A DNA stretch of 64,000 nucleotides from the NCBI GenBank assembly GCA_947311845.1, contig CAMZMU010000059.1:34481777-34545776 (forward strand), in the 5' to 3' direction. Made by a program: the position numbers and the translations under genes. The DNA comes from Poa pratensis (Eukaryota; Streptophyta; Magnoliopsida; Poales; Poaceae). A model generated the notes under the pieces. It was not told the origin of the DNA and did not search any database. It saw nothing but the letters and a program-made list of their open reading frames with translations. Positions 1 through 10,739 of the stretch are shown here, in pieces (the stretch's first letter is position 1; every line of letters starts with the position of its first letter).

Positions 1-59
1 GTAATAAAAATGGAGTACTGTACTACTATGTGTAATTCAAAGCTAGGTTGGTTCATATT

Positions 60-245
60 TCTTATTCACTGCCATGTACTCACTCTTGCTTGCTCTGTAA
101 TTTGCTTGCTCTGTAATTTGCAGTCATGATGTACTGCAGTAGCTTGCTTGCTCTGTAATTTGCAGTCATGATAAACATTTGCTGGACAATTCATTATTGC
201 TTATTCACTACCATATACTCACTCTTGTTGCTTATTCACTGCTGT
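60..245. repeat. Short interspersed direct repeats
   Basis: A unit reading cttgctctgtaatttgc occurs three times (about 88-104, 104-121 and 146-163), and a second unit reading ttattcactgccatgtact recurs with two mismatches near 200. The surrounding 1-780 shows no gene that I can identify; it is AT-rich, with stretches bounded by splice-like signals but no recognisable protein. Confidence 0.6.
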
Positions 246-764
246 TGTCGATTTTCTCATGTTGGTTCTGCTCTTATATTTTCAGATAGAAGGATGCAAG
301 GATGAGGTTGGCCTGAGTTTGCCTCTGGTTGGGGCAATGTGGTACAGGTAATCAAGATGCACAGCAATGTCCTATTTTCACACAAGTTTGTTTGTTGTTG
401 GCTGTGTTAATTTGGCATGTTAGTAATTTTAGTGGAGTACCAGAATTCCAGAAACTGAATATACTCACAAATGCTCACACATTTGCTTTTGGAATGTATA
501 GGCACATTTGCTTAAGAAGAAAGGTACAGTCAACAAATCAGAACTTTCCCTTGTCATTTTTCAGATGATAAGAAGTTAAACAGAAGATTTTCATGTTTGT
601 GTACAGTCAAGTAGTCAACAGAAGATTTTGCTCAGGTATGAGTATCATGTGTTCCTGTGCTTTTTGTTTCGGATGGACAGAAGTGAATGCAGCAGGTGTA
701 CTGGTTCTATATTGTTGCTATATTGCCAAAGCTGCTCATGGAGTTCAGGGAGTAATTTATATTG

Positions 765-1030
765 TTGCGTTCCGTGGACTCCGACGAGAGAGGCACCATC
801 GGGGAGGGAGAGGACACGAGGCGAGCGGCGCGCCTGGTACGGAACTGCGAGAGCGCGCAGTTGTGTCGCTAGTGGAAGAAGGGCTATGTCGAGAAGCCAG
901 GCGAGAACGTAAAGAGGAGCTGGAGGAGAAGAGGAAGAAGGACATCTGCGGATGTTCTCTCTCAATTGCTTCTTCGGCACAACGAGGTGAGCAGCCAGCC
1001 TTCTTCCACGCCTTCTTCAGAATTAGCAAT
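765..1030. other. GC-rich segment of unknown origin
   Basis: This block is much more GC-rich than its flanks and is open in several frames on both strands, which is what GC-rich sequence does by chance. Its predicted products are low-complexity and rich in Arg and Glu, and match no family I know. The region from 1030 to 1925 contains no recognisable gene. Confidence 0.3.
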
Positions 1031-1929
1031 TAGCTCCGATTAGCACTCCCGTATTTAGGCATTCTGGATCATTTTTTACTTGCCTGACAACACAATGGTT
1101 TTATGTTACTCCCATATTCAGGTGAAATAAATAAGCATGCTATATGGAACAAACTCTTCTGCATCTATAGGAGTAGGAATGGCTGCTGTTTGTCATTGCT
1201 GCTTACAGACAGAGTTTGCTTACAGTCAGAAGGAACAAGAGCATTTGAAGATCGAGATATACCCCCTGCTCCTTCAGATAGGTACATGCTATGCTACTCC
1301 CTAAATGCAGTACTGACTCATTTTCAATCTCCGTAATATTTCCTCGCTTGCCTTCACATGTGGATTCTCAACTTTGTTCTGTCAAATTAATTGTCTATGT
1401 AAATATGTAATGATGTGAGAATGAAGAAGCTTGTTAATCTGTTGTTCCCTTCTTTTTTTTAGAAATGGAATCTGTTGTTCCCTTCTGCTATGCGCATGAT
1501 TTTAGATGTACTCCTGTGTGCTAATCTGTTTTTCCCCTCTTGTAATTCAAGTTATTCAACAAAATGCTGCCTAGTGGTTCTAATATTTTCCATGTTGAGG
1601 TATAGATAGCTTTGCTTCTTCCCCATCTAGGCTTACGTAGATATGACATTATAAGATATTATCTGTCCTTTTATTAGCCGAGGAGTCTAGTGGTTCTAAT
1701 ATAATGGCTTTAGCATGATATGGTATATGGTTACAGTTACAGACTTAAATTTTTGCAATGTCGCCTACCTATGACCTTGAGCTTCATTTTACCGCCCTTG
1801 ATGTTTTATGCACAGTTCCTCCTCTGTCATTTGCAATTTTTACCGTGGTTGGAAATAATTCGTTTCAGGTTTCAAGAAATACAGTTTGTTTGTCTTGGCT
1901 AACATAATTTCATTCGTTCATGTTCATTA

Positions 1930-2335
1930 GGGCTGGGATGATCTGTGTGTAACTCGTACGCATGAAGGTCTTCTTAAGTGGAAATACCCTGAAATGAATT
2001 CAGTTGACTTTTTGTTTGAGGTGTGTATCATCACCCTTGTGTTCCCAAATTATAATGGTTACTTTTTTTTAAATGGTGGTGTTTATTTCATCATACCGAA
2101 CTTCTGCAGGTAGTCAATGATAATCGCCAGCTGGGTTTCCTGTACGAGAGAGGCAAAAAGAAACTCATGGATGGTACTCGGATGGTATTTCCATGTAAGC
2201 ATTTCCTGCAATTTTTATGTTCATTTATTTGTGCCGATGAAGATTATTTGTTACTTATTAATGCTAGTGTTCTGAAACTTATGCAGATGAAGAAGATCCA
2301 TCCTTACTCGTGGCATCTAGGCTGGCATGGTGATG
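1930..2335 (+). pseudogene. mRNA capping enzyme fragment (C-terminal guanylyltransferase exons)
   Basis: Three exon-like blocks read like the C-terminal part of plant mRNA guanylyltransferase (capping enzyme), which adds the 5' GMP cap to nascent nuclear transcripts. The first block (about 1930-2022) encodes THEGLLKWKYPEMNSVDFLF. The second (about 2110-2194) encodes LGFLYERGKKKLMDG and is preceded by a tctgcag acceptor and followed by gtaagc. The third (from about 2287) encodes DEEDPSLLVASRLAW and then hits TGA. The N-terminal phosphatase domain, the lysine active-site motif and the remaining C terminus are absent, and the first Gly-Trp-Asp block has no visible upstream exon. I therefore read it as a captured or decayed fragment. 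Family recognition is from memory; intron boundaries are inferred from GT/AG signals. Confidence 0.7.
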
Positions 2336-2697
2336 TGGCACGTTTAGTTGTTTACTGCAACCTTACTCGCTTGCTGTCATTTCTCTCGTATGTACTCAAC
2401 ACTTGAGAACACTGAAACTTGAGTGAAACCGACCAGCCAAGGTCATTCTTGCATTCTAAACTATTGCCGTGTGTGACTCTTGCTTCTTGCATGCTTTGGT
2501 GTATTATCGCTTTACTGCATCTATGTCTTTACATGCTGTTTACCTTCTACAATCCCTAATTGCCCTTAGCAGTCGTTCTTGTTTATTTCTGAAACAGATT
2601 ATCTTATTGCCGAAGAGGGTCAACAGCCATTATTCCCTTAGCACCTGGCTCTGTTTAGTGCTTTATCATCTACTGCATGATCTGCCACTTATGGTGT

Positions 2698-2905
2698 CCA
2701 GTTTGCAAATTCAGGAACAACAAGGGAGACATCCTCGCTGCTTCCAGCGCGGCTGTGGGAGCAGAGATCGCCCACACCTTCTCGAGCAACGAGAACACCG
2801 TCACCATCTGCTCACAGCACGAGCTGGACCCCCTGACCACCGTGAAGGCGCGCTTCAACAACTACGGCATCGCGAGCGGGCTTCTAAACCACCGTGGATG
2901 GCTCC
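2698..2905 (+). pseudogene. VDAC (mitochondrial outer-membrane porin) fragment
   Basis: The frame reads [11 protein letters not shown], then [20 protein letters not shown] and [20 protein letters not shown]. This is the characteristic C-terminal beta-barrel region of plant voltage-dependent anion channels, which carry metabolites across the mitochondrial outer membrane. Relative to the family, the residues that normally lie between the ASYYH strand and the AVGAE strand are missing, so there is an internal deletion of about a dozen residues. The final strands after the RFNN motif are replaced by unrelated GC-rich sequence from about 2886. No upstream exons for the first two-thirds of the protein are visible. 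It lies under 400 bp downstream of the capping-enzyme fragment, in the same orientation, although the two genes are unrelated. Confidence 0.75.
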
Positions 2906-3245
2906 TCCGCGCCTGGGGGCGCCAGCGACGAGGACAGCCGAGGCGCTTCGGTTCTCCGGCGGATCCTTCTTCCCCCGCTCTGGTTCCCTCCACCGGCGCG
3001 GCCTTGCTCTGCCGCTCTGGTAGCCGCCCTGCTCGGGCCCTCGGTCGGCGAGCTGGACGAGGTCGCCCACGAGGCCTTCCTGGGCAGGGGAAGGGGAGGC
3101 AATAGCCTGCCGGCGGGAGCTCTCCGTGGGAAAGGGCGCAGCAGCGGACGGCAGCGGCGCGGATTCCCTCTCTCCGGCGAGCTGCGGACGGCAGCGGCGC
3201 GTGGTCTGCCCGACGAGGAAGACGATATCTTTGATTTGGACCAAA
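2886..3245. other. GC-rich tail with an 18-bp duplication
   Basis: This is a GC-rich stretch fused directly to the VDAC fragment. The unit gcggacggcagcggcgcg occurs twice (near 3143 and 3183). Reading frames are open on both strands but match nothing I recognise. It ends near 3330 at a Stowaway-like terminus (ggtcggagggagta) whose left partner I could not find. Confidence 0.4.
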
Positions 3246-3471
3246 TTTGAAAACTATCTGAACTAGCGAGGGGGTTTTGTAAAAGTTATTATAACAGTGA
3301 CCCGCCCACTAATTCGGGTCGGAGGGAGTAGTAGGATGTACCGTAAAACATGTCTAGATATAAGTATAGATTATATATTTATTCATTAATTTTTATGCCA
3401 CATCAGATTTCCACTAACATGATACATTGATATACATAATATACATGATACTACCTATTACCAAGGATTTG

Positions 3472-3769
3472 AGAACTTGCCTGTGGCAAGATGGTTAGTT
3501 GGGTGGTTGTACCCCTAGCCCACCAGAGTTCAAACCCCAGGTTTGACGCTGGTGTTTCTCATTTAAGGCGGAGTATTCTTCAGTGGGAGGCGACGTTCCC
3601 GTCGACAGCGAGGCGCCCGTGGTGACTTCGTCAATCTCAAGACTCGACCCGCCGACTCAGTCTCTCGGAGGTGCTCATAGGGGTAGGGTGTGCGTGCGTG
3701 CGTTCATAGGGGTGAGTGTGTGCGCGTGTATATGAGCGCTTGCGTTGTACTGTGTTTCGCAAAAAAAAA
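3472..3769 (+). mobile_element. tRNA-derived SINE, copy 1
   Basis: A 298-bp element ends in a run of nine A and is flanked by a perfect 16-bp target-site duplication, tattaccaaggatttg, at 3456-3471 and 3770-3785. The 5' part carries pol III promoter-like boxes: an A-box-like tggttagttgggtgg and a B-box-like gagttcaaacccc. The 3' part has a GT-rich tract. It is nearly identical in layout to the minus-strand copy at 11,301-11,598. I do not assign a family name. Confidence 0.9.
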
Positions 3770-3785
3770 TATTACCAAGGATTTG

Positions 3786-4040
3786 GTAACCGGTCAGGAA
3801 ATCCGGTTACCGCCCGGTAACCGGACACCCGACCACCCCCGAGAAATGATCATCTCGGGCAAAAAATCTCGAAAACTTTAAATTTTAACAAATACTCTCA
3901 GAACTTCTTTTTTGAATTTTGAATTTTGATTTTCAAATTTATCCGGTAACCGATCAGATTTTTTCGGTTACCGCGGTAACCGGTAATCCCGACCACGCTC
4001 GGGAATTTTTTTCTACCGGGAACCAAAACCTTGCCTATTA
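3786..4040. repeat. Repeated ggtaacc/ggttacc motif block
   Basis: The palindromic core ggtaaccgg or its variants occur about six times in 260 bp, in both orientations, around an AT-rich centre with tttgaatttt runs. It looks like part of a dispersed repeat with internal inverted symmetry. No coding potential is seen. Confidence 0.45.
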
Positions 4041-4082
4041 CACAACCACTAAGGCTAGAGTTAGTGTCGTGCTGAGATTGTT

Positions 4083-4352
4083 AGATTACTCATAGTGGGG
4101 AGTAACATTGAGTGGTAACATGCTTATGTTACTACCCTATGTTATTACCTCTATATTGGGTAGTAACTTATTTGTGGTGTCATGTATGATATCATTTATT
4201 ATGTTGTAGACTCATTTTGTCTTGAGATGTGTGATGTTACGGTAACTATCTATGTTACTCTATTTGTCTCTCTCCACATTAATTAGCTACCACATCATCT
4301 TTTTTGCTTAGGTGGCATGCATGTTACTACCTATGTTACTCCCAGCTAGTCT
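4083..4352. mobile_element. Tourist-like (Harbinger-type) MITE
   Basis: The ends are imperfect inverted repeats. The left end reads gattactcatagtggggag and continues gtaacat; the right end, reverse-complemented, reads gactagctgggagtaacat. The element is flanked by TTA at 4080-4082 and 4353-4355, the 3-bp TSD typical of Tourist/Harbinger elements. It is about 270 bp, AT-rich and without coding capacity. Confidence 0.7.
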
Positions 4353-4386
4353 TATCTCTTTGCTTCCTACGTGCCTACGAGTTGCA

Positions 4387-5023
4387 CTACACTTCTGGAT
4401 GGTAATGGAACATGCGGAAACGCGAATTATTTGCAACTAGTTGCGGGTGCAACCCATTTCCGGATATCCCATTGTGGACGAGGGTGAAGAGGCCGGGAGT
4501 TGTGAGGACGCCCAGATGGATGTGGACGAGGTGCTGATGACCCATATCAGTTTACCATCTTCGCCTAAAGAAGCGATATATCTTGGGGACCATGAGAAAG
4601 CCCGCCTACTTCAGCTTCTACCGCCAATCGGTACCTACATCGGGGTTCCTTTTGTAGTTTTGTGACTCGTCTTATGGCCACAAATCTGAACAACAACATG
4701 ATGGTATGTTTCTAAACTTATTTTTCTTCCCTATTTTGTAATTATCACGCATGTGCGGTGTGTAATTCTTCTCTTTCAGTTTTTCATCCCAGAAATACCT
4801 GAGAGACTAATGCACATGAGTGGCATCCCGGGTGAAGGAAGAGCTAGAGTCGTCAGTTGTGTTTCATACAACACGGACGTTGACGGCCGCATCGATTTCG
4901 CCAGGCAGGAGTGAGGGAGTTCCACATGGGCAAGAATTTGGAGGTTGGACATGCAGTTCTTTTTACACCATGGAACTCCAACCGCCGCAACTATGATGTG
5001 AAGATTGTCATGGAGATAATCTA
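4387..5023 (+). pseudogene. Unidentified two-exon coding fragment (B3-like?)
   Basis: One reading frame runs to a stop near 4665. After an intron-like gap (gtatgt near 4704, ctttcag near 4778) a second block encodes FFIPEIPERLMHMSG, then VDGRIDFARQ and VGHAVLFTPWNSN, ending at a TAG near 5023; it needs one frame change near 4911. The alternation of a DGRIDFA strand with a VGHAVLFT strand resembles plant B3-type DNA-binding folds, but I cannot confirm this. The two blocks are not joined in one clean frame, so I treat it as a decayed gene piece. Confidence 0.3.
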
Positions 5024-5049
5024 GTGCTCCTACTTATGTCACTTTGCAT

Positions 5050-6105
5050 TGTCAAAAAGTTATATGTTTGGTGCTAGTGAAAATAAGTTAGTTTTATGTT
5101 AATTTGTCGAGAAGTTCTTGTTACGATAATACTGATGTTAAAATGTTGTAAATGCTGCCATGGCGGAAAAAACGAGCCAAGATGCTCATTTTGCTGCTGT
5201 GGCAAGTTTTTTAGTCCTTTAATGCATATTAGTGGCGTGTCGGCCTATTAGCACGCAACTAGTATTTCTGTTACATGTGGCATGGATCGGGCACACCACC
5301 AATATGTAAGTAACGGTTGGCATGTGCATCACATGCCATTAGTAACCATTATCAGTGGCGGATACTCTCCAGTAGTGGCTATTTCCTACTAATGAGAGGC
5401 AATGAAACGGCATAAAAAAGAGGCGGAAAGACAGAACTGCATAATGGTGAGAAAATGAGGCTGTTGTACTAATTATAATGCATTTTTAAAATGCGTGAAA
5501 GAAACACGTGTTGACTGAAATTACCGTTCACGAAGTTTCCGATAATGACATATCACTATGGGCAAACTGTATTTATCATTACACATATAATTGAGTTAAT
5601 ATAAACGTGTGTGATATGGTCAATCTTCCAAAACGGATAAGTTATAAGAATCAGGTGCGATATTTCTTCACGAATCACGACAAACCGTGTATGATGTACT
5701 AAACATCGAAAACGTTTGTAAAAAGCACTGACGGCTGTAAAATTGTATCTTAATCGATATGTCACATCGGAATGCCTCATCCATGCGAGATTGAGAAAAT
5801 TAAGTTACCCCATCCGTACTAGTGGCTAGCAAATGCGGTGCACTCTAAGGACCAACAAGGTGGATAAACAAAGTCAACAACTCTAGATCCAAATAAAGAG
5901 TGTGAACAACAAATGTTTAGATCTGGTTCTTAGTCAATCTTTATTTTAATGCATTGGTGAAAGTTTGACATAAGATAGACACCGCCACACCGGAAGACTG
6001 GAGTGAAAAATAAACCCTTACAAAAAAAATTATCAAAAAAAGTAATTATCAAAAAACTTATGCATTGGTGATGGACGCTCCCGAAGAAATATTATGTGTC
6101 CCGTG
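5050..6105. other. No gene seen; possible CACTA-like terminal debris
   Basis: Around 5230-5390 are phrases such as tagtggcgtgtcgg, catcacatgccattagtaac and atcagtggcggatac. They resemble the sub-terminal repeats of grass CACTA transposons. No complete terminus or TSD was found. From 5400 to 6105 I see only AT-rich sequence without recognisable features. Confidence 0.25.
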
Positions 6106-6109
6106 AAGA

Positions 6110-7569
6110 TTATTGTCCTATTAACAAGTTGACAAGCTTGAGCAGGTTCACATGCGAGGACCCTCCCTCCGCGATGCTCGCAGACGCAGTGTCCTTCCAC
6201 ATGGCAACGCTCGCCTTGATCTTCTCGTCGGACAGCAGCTGCGCTACTTTGTTCTTGATCTCCTCCTTGGTGACGACCCCTCGCTCGTCGGCGAGGAGCT
6301 TGACGCCGGTGCCCCACACGTTGCAGACGTAGCTCTGATTACAGAACTGGTCGGCGAAGTAGGGCCAGCACAGGAACGGCACGCCGTGCCGCAGCCCTTC
6401 CATGGTGGAGTTCCACCCGCAGTGCGACACGAAGCAGGCGACCGAAGGGTGCGACAGCACGCGCTGCTGGGGCGCCCAGCCGACGACCAGCCCTTTTCCC
6501 TTGACGCGGCGCCTGAACGCGTCGAGCCAGCCCTCGCCGACCACCCCGTCGGTGATATTCGGCCGGACGCCCACAGGAAGGGCCTGCCGGTGAGCTCCAG
6601 CCCGGCGGCGAGCTCCTCGAAACGCGCCGCGTCGAAGACGGCGAGGCTGCCGAATGCGACGTAGATGACCGAGCCGCGGGCCTGCGCGTCGAGCCAGCCG
6701 AGGCAGCTCGCGTCCTCAGGCCAGAACTGCCCGGTCGCCGACGAACTCGACGCCGGCGGCGCTTCGAGGGGGCCGACGGGCAGCGCGTTCGGGACCAGAT
6801 CGAGCGCCCCCGACTCGATCTCCTCGAACGTGTTGCAGATGACGGCGGCGGCCAGAGGTATGGCCGGGTTGGTCTTGAGCACGCTCTTGATGAAAACCTT
6901 GATTCCATCCGGCGAGCTGCCCATCCTTGCCCAGGGGAAATCGGCCGCCTCCATGGGCGACATCTTGGGGCTCAGCTGGATCGTCTCGTTCCTCATCACA
7001 GTTCCTGCGTACCTCATCTCTCAGTCTAATTTCTTAACAACGTGTACACAAAGTTGTTTATGAGGATGGATTTGATTTTTTCTCTTACCACATTCGTCGA
7101 GGATGCCATCCTCGATGAGCTTGGGAACGTGCAGCCGGAGCGCCAAGATGGCGGCCGAGAAGGTCGAGAACAAGGCGACGCGGACACACGCCGTGTCGGC
7201 CAGCTCCAGCACCCAGCACATGGATACATCGGCGATCACCCACTTGATCTTCTTGGATCTGATCATCTCCTCGAGGGGGCCGAGCATGGCGGCCCGCAAG
7301 CCGTTGGCCAGCATGGGGATGTCGGTGCGGTCGCCGTCGGGGCCCATGCCATCCGGGAAGGAGACCATGTGGATGCCGTCGGGGACGGCTCCTGTCTTGG
7401 CGGCCATGGCCTTGAGGACGCGGTCCTGGTTGAAGTCGGTGTTCACGAAGTCAACCTCGAGCCCGTGGTCGACGAGCCGGTGGGAGAGCTCCATGAGAGG
7501 CATGACGTGGCCCTGTGCCGGGAAGGGCAGCACCATGACGTGAGGCTGGGCACTGGGAGAAGCTGCCAT
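6110..7569 (-). pseudogene. UDP-glycosyltransferase (UGT83A-like), one-base frameshift
   Basis: This is a family 1 plant glycosyltransferase, of the type that transfers a sugar from a UDP-sugar to small hydrophobic acceptors in the cytosol. Exon 1 (7569 to 7089) holds the N-terminal acceptor domain with the catalytic His at residue 21 (AQGHVMPL) and the partner Asp at residue 114 (VIADVSMCW). An 84-bp GT-AG intron (7005-7088) splits a Gly codon. Exon 2 (7004 to 6110) carries the donor domain, including the PSPG box, with WAPQQRVLSHPSVACFVSHC then GWNSTMEG and FADQF. Just before the PSPG region the frame breaks at about 6572-6576. Sequence up to RPFLW is in one frame and VRPNITDG onward is in the next, as if one base were lost. 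Apart from this the length (about 460 codons) is normal for the family. The frameshift removes the donor-sugar domain, so unless it is a sequence error the gene is dead. The acceptor is unknown. Confidence 0.9.
7005..7088 (-). other. UGT intron (84 bp, GT-AG)
   Basis: The donor gtaaga follows GAATGTG and the acceptor tacgcag precedes GAACTGTG. Removing it joins DECG to TVMRNETIQLSP with the frame intact. The insertion position agrees with my memory of UGT83-type proteins. Confidence 0.85.
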
Positions 7570-7660
7570 TGATGCTGCAGCTAATAGTAGTTCGCGTGTA
7601 CTGGGAATCTGGGAATATGTAATGGTGTGTCAGCTACAAGTACAAGAGTATGTAAGATTT

Positions 7661-8558
7661 TTTTTTTTTTGAACGGAAAATACTTGTATTCATAAGATGA
7701 GGAAAACATTACAGACAGTAAAACAAGTACAAGATGAAAAAGACGCAGAGGATATCGCCGAAACCACCGCATCCGCCCGTCGTCTACCTCCTCGCCACTG
7801 GACGCCGAGATCCTCCGTCGTTGCCACCCGAGGAGAAGCACAGCATGCCAAAGGACGATCCATGGAGCAGGATGAGCTCCGTGCCCTAAGGCATAAGCGA
7901 GCTGCAGTAACCACCACCTCCGTGGAAGTGGATTTGAACGCCGATTCAGAAATCAGCCGGGGACGCACCCCAAGCACCATCCGCTCCAGATCTGGCCAAG
8001 GCAGGATCTCATCCCGCCGGGAGAAGCCAGACCCCTCTCCTGCACACCGCCAACAGCCACAGCAGCAGCCTCCAACCTCGCGTCGCGGAACACCACCAGC
8101 AGAGCCCCCCGTCGACCGCCCCAAAAGCTCCAGCAGCTCCCCCAGAAGGCCTCTCCCCTCGCCACCACGGCCGGCCGGAGAAGCCCCAACAAAGAAAAGC
8201 AGCAGGACCACCAAGAACCAGAGCTCCCACACCGACCTCCTCCTCCCCACACCTCCACGGCCGGCCGAGAAGACAAATCGGAGAAGAGCGCCAGACGGAC
8301 CACCTCCACAACCTCCCCGGCAACGCCGGAACGGGGAAAGGAGGGGGAGGACCACGCCCACACCACCGACGCCATCGCCACCGTCTCGATCTCGTCGGGA
8401 GGACACACACACCTAGAAGCAAACCTAACTATACACGACGAGGACCGGAGCTCCCCCACACCTCACGGTGCCGAAAACGGCGGCCGGAGGTGAAGGGGAG
8501 CGGCGGAATCGCCGGCGAGGACCAGGACCTGAGGTTCACCTCTCGGTCGCCTCTCTCT
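7661..8558 (-). mobile_element. Poly(A) retroposon A (non-LTR type, no RT)
   Basis: An ~898-bp insertion begins, on the plus strand, with a run of T (the poly(A) tail of a minus-strand insertion). It is flanked by a perfect 15-bp TSD, gagtatgtaagattt, at 7646-7660 and 8559-8573. The body is GC-rich and contains the motif ccacggccggcc twice. No reverse transcriptase or endonuclease motif is visible in any frame; its long open frames are low-complexity Pro/Ser/Arg. It sits 92 bp upstream of the UGT start codon, so it displaced the original promoter. Confidence 0.85.
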
Positions 8559-8637
8559 GAGTATGTAAGATTTGTAAGCTTGGTAGCGTGGTGCTATGGC
8601 GGAAAACCCGAGCCCGAGTTGCACGCCACATGTGGTT

Positions 8638-9772
8638 TTTTTTTAACACAGGGAAGGACCCCGAAGGGTCCGGATTGCATTAAACGGTGGGCTTACAAAT
8701 TACATCAAGGACTCTGAAAAAAAAGAAATTACAAACAAGCCCCTGGCTTTTACATAAAGGACCTCCACATAGAAATGAAAAAAGCAATTGAGTCCTTCTC
8801 CACCGGAAAGATGCAGCTCAACGCGGCGGCCGCCAGCTCCATCGCCGGGGACGCACCACTTGGAAACGGAGAGACGATGAACGCCACCGCGGAACTGAGA
8901 GAGGGCCTCCGTTGGCACGCCGGCCTGGAGGTTGCAAATCCAGTGGCACAAACAGTACCACGGAACGGAGCGGCCACATCGGCCAGAAGTAACGGCAGCG
9001 CAAGATCGCTGCCATTGATGAGCTCCGCAGATCGCAATCCGAAGATCTTCCCGTGGAGTAGCAGCTCGTAGCCAGAGATCCTCCTTCCCGCAACCTTTGC
9101 GACAAAGGAGAGCCGAGGCCGCCGATCCAGAAACTCCACCATAGTACCTGTCTTCTCGCCGCTAGAGAAAAGACATAGCGCCGCCGTTGAACTCCAACCC
9201 CTTGCCACGGGCCGGAGGAGACAGAGCTTGAAGAAGATTGTAGCGAAGAAGCAGGGGGGCGGCCTTATTGAAGAAGTGACCAATACTTCTCGCCTCCATC
9301 GGCTCCCCCCACGGAAGCACAACCAGAAAAGCAAGAATCTTGGAACGGAGACAGGGCTGGCCAGGAAACCCTACCTCCACACCTCCGAAGCGGACCTTAT
9401 TCGGAGAGATGCATAGCTCCTTCGGCTTCGCATGCAGCGCTGCCTGCCACCAGCGCACTCCAGCGAGGAGGAAGAAGACTATGGCGCAGCAGATCCGGCC
9501 GCCGGGATCCACTGTCCTACTCTCAGACGGCACGCAGCCAAAGCAAAGCAACACAAAAGCAAAACTACAGCTAGTATTTACAAGCCAAGCTACACATCCT
9601 CGTCCACGCCGGGCAGCGACGCTGCCGGAGAGGAACGAGAAGTGAGCCAGCGAGGAGGACGGAAAGCTCAATACGACTCTCAACGATAGAGCGGTGGGAG
9701 GGGGAGGGGAAAGTCTGGACTTGGACTTGACCCCGCGCTTTGAAAGAGAGAGAGTGGAAGTGCGCGACGCTC
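8638..9772 (-). mobile_element. Poly(A) retroposon B (non-LTR type, no RT)
   Basis: An ~1135-bp minus-strand insertion has a T run at its left end and a perfect 14-bp TSD, cgccacatgtggtt, at 8624-8637 and 9773-9786. The 3' end, read on the minus strand, contains gtttaatgcaatccgg and then ggtccttccctgtgtt before the A tail. It shares the motif gccggggacgcaccacttgg with retroposon C (one base different). No reverse transcriptase motif is seen. Only about 65 bp of older sequence separates it from retroposon A. Confidence 0.85.
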
Positions 9773-9786
9773 CGCCACATGTGGTT

Positions 9787-10290
9787 GTGTGGGAGAGGTA
9801 GAGCCGTAGAGGTATGGAACTTTGCCGGCTGCCACTGCTGGTCAACTCTGTGGACAGAGATACCCGCCGATCGGAGTTGCCCAACCGGGTGTTTGCTTCA
9901 AGGGGGATATTACTTTTCGCACGTGCGTCGCACGATTCCGCCGCCTGAGAGGAAGACAATGGCCGCCGCAGCCACCGCCGGCCGAATTGCACCGACCCCG
10001 CCCGCGGCCGGCGCGCTGTCGTGACGCCTCGCCGCTTGGCCCTGCGCCGAGCTCCTCCTTCGTCGGTCCGCCGCCGCCCAGGCAATCCCCTCTAAAACCA
10101 GAAGCACTGCGACCCCCGCACCCCGACGTTAACTTGCATTCCGTCGTTGCGGCAGCTCCGGCTCGTGCGCGAGAAAGGAGAAGAAGACGTGCGCGTGAGG
10201 GGTGAGGAAGAAGTCAACAAGAGAGCGTCGTCGTGCACGTCGTGTGACGCCTCGACGCTCGTCGGTAAGCGTTTCCGGCTTGAAGGCGGC
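9787..10290. other. GC-rich sequence, no gene recognised
   Basis: This is the continuation of the pre-insertion sequence 3' of retroposon B on the plus strand. Frames are open on both strands because of GC content. No protein family is recognised and no ribosomal or tRNA signature is seen. Confidence 0.3.
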
Positions 10291-10300
10291 CTATCGGTGC

Positions 10301-10729
10301 GAGAACATATCCCATGCACCCAGACAATTGGTGCACCGGTACACCCGAATCCGATTGAGCACCTAAAAAGTTTTTAAAAATCCGAAAACAATTAGGACAT
10401 TGACCCAACATAAATACACACGGTCACAAAAATTGAAGTCTAAATTTGACACACAACAGCGACAGAAAAAATGAGAAATTTGTTATTAATGATGATAATG
10501 GGCCAAATTGAAAGCCCAACTTGTATTTTGACACTATTCATGTCGAATTTGTCTAATATTTATCTTGATATATGTTATGAATTCCGATTTGAAATTTTGT
10601 GACATGTTATATATGAGTATCATCTACGATCAAACTTTTTTTCATAATTTTTGAAAACATTTTAGGTGGTCAACCGAACGTCGGGTGCACCAGGTGCACC
10701 AATTCGCTGGGTGCATAGCTTACGTTCTC
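10301..10729. mobile_element. Mutator-type MITE (429 bp)
   Basis: Long terminal inverted repeats of roughly 75 bp start with gagaac. The left arm contains atgcacccagacaattggtgc and then gagcacctaaaaagttttta; the right arm, reversed, gives atgcacccagcgaattggtg and then accacctaaaatgttttc. The flanks ctatcggtgc (10,291-10,300) and ctatcagtgc (10,730-10,739) look like a 9-10-bp TSD with one mismatch, which fits Mutator elements. The interior is AT-rich and non-coding. Confidence 0.8.
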
Positions 10730-10739
10730 CTATCAGTGC

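Noticed and set aside
7697..8416. A 239-codon plus-strand frame rich in Pro, Ser and Arg
   Set aside because: It is antisense to retroposon A, low-complexity and overlaps equally long frames on the opposite strand.
9162..10085. A 307-codon minus-strand open frame
   Set aside because: It crosses the right TSD and boundary of retroposon B into unrelated sequence, is low-complexity Ser/Arg/Pro, and has no family resemblance; GC content explains it.
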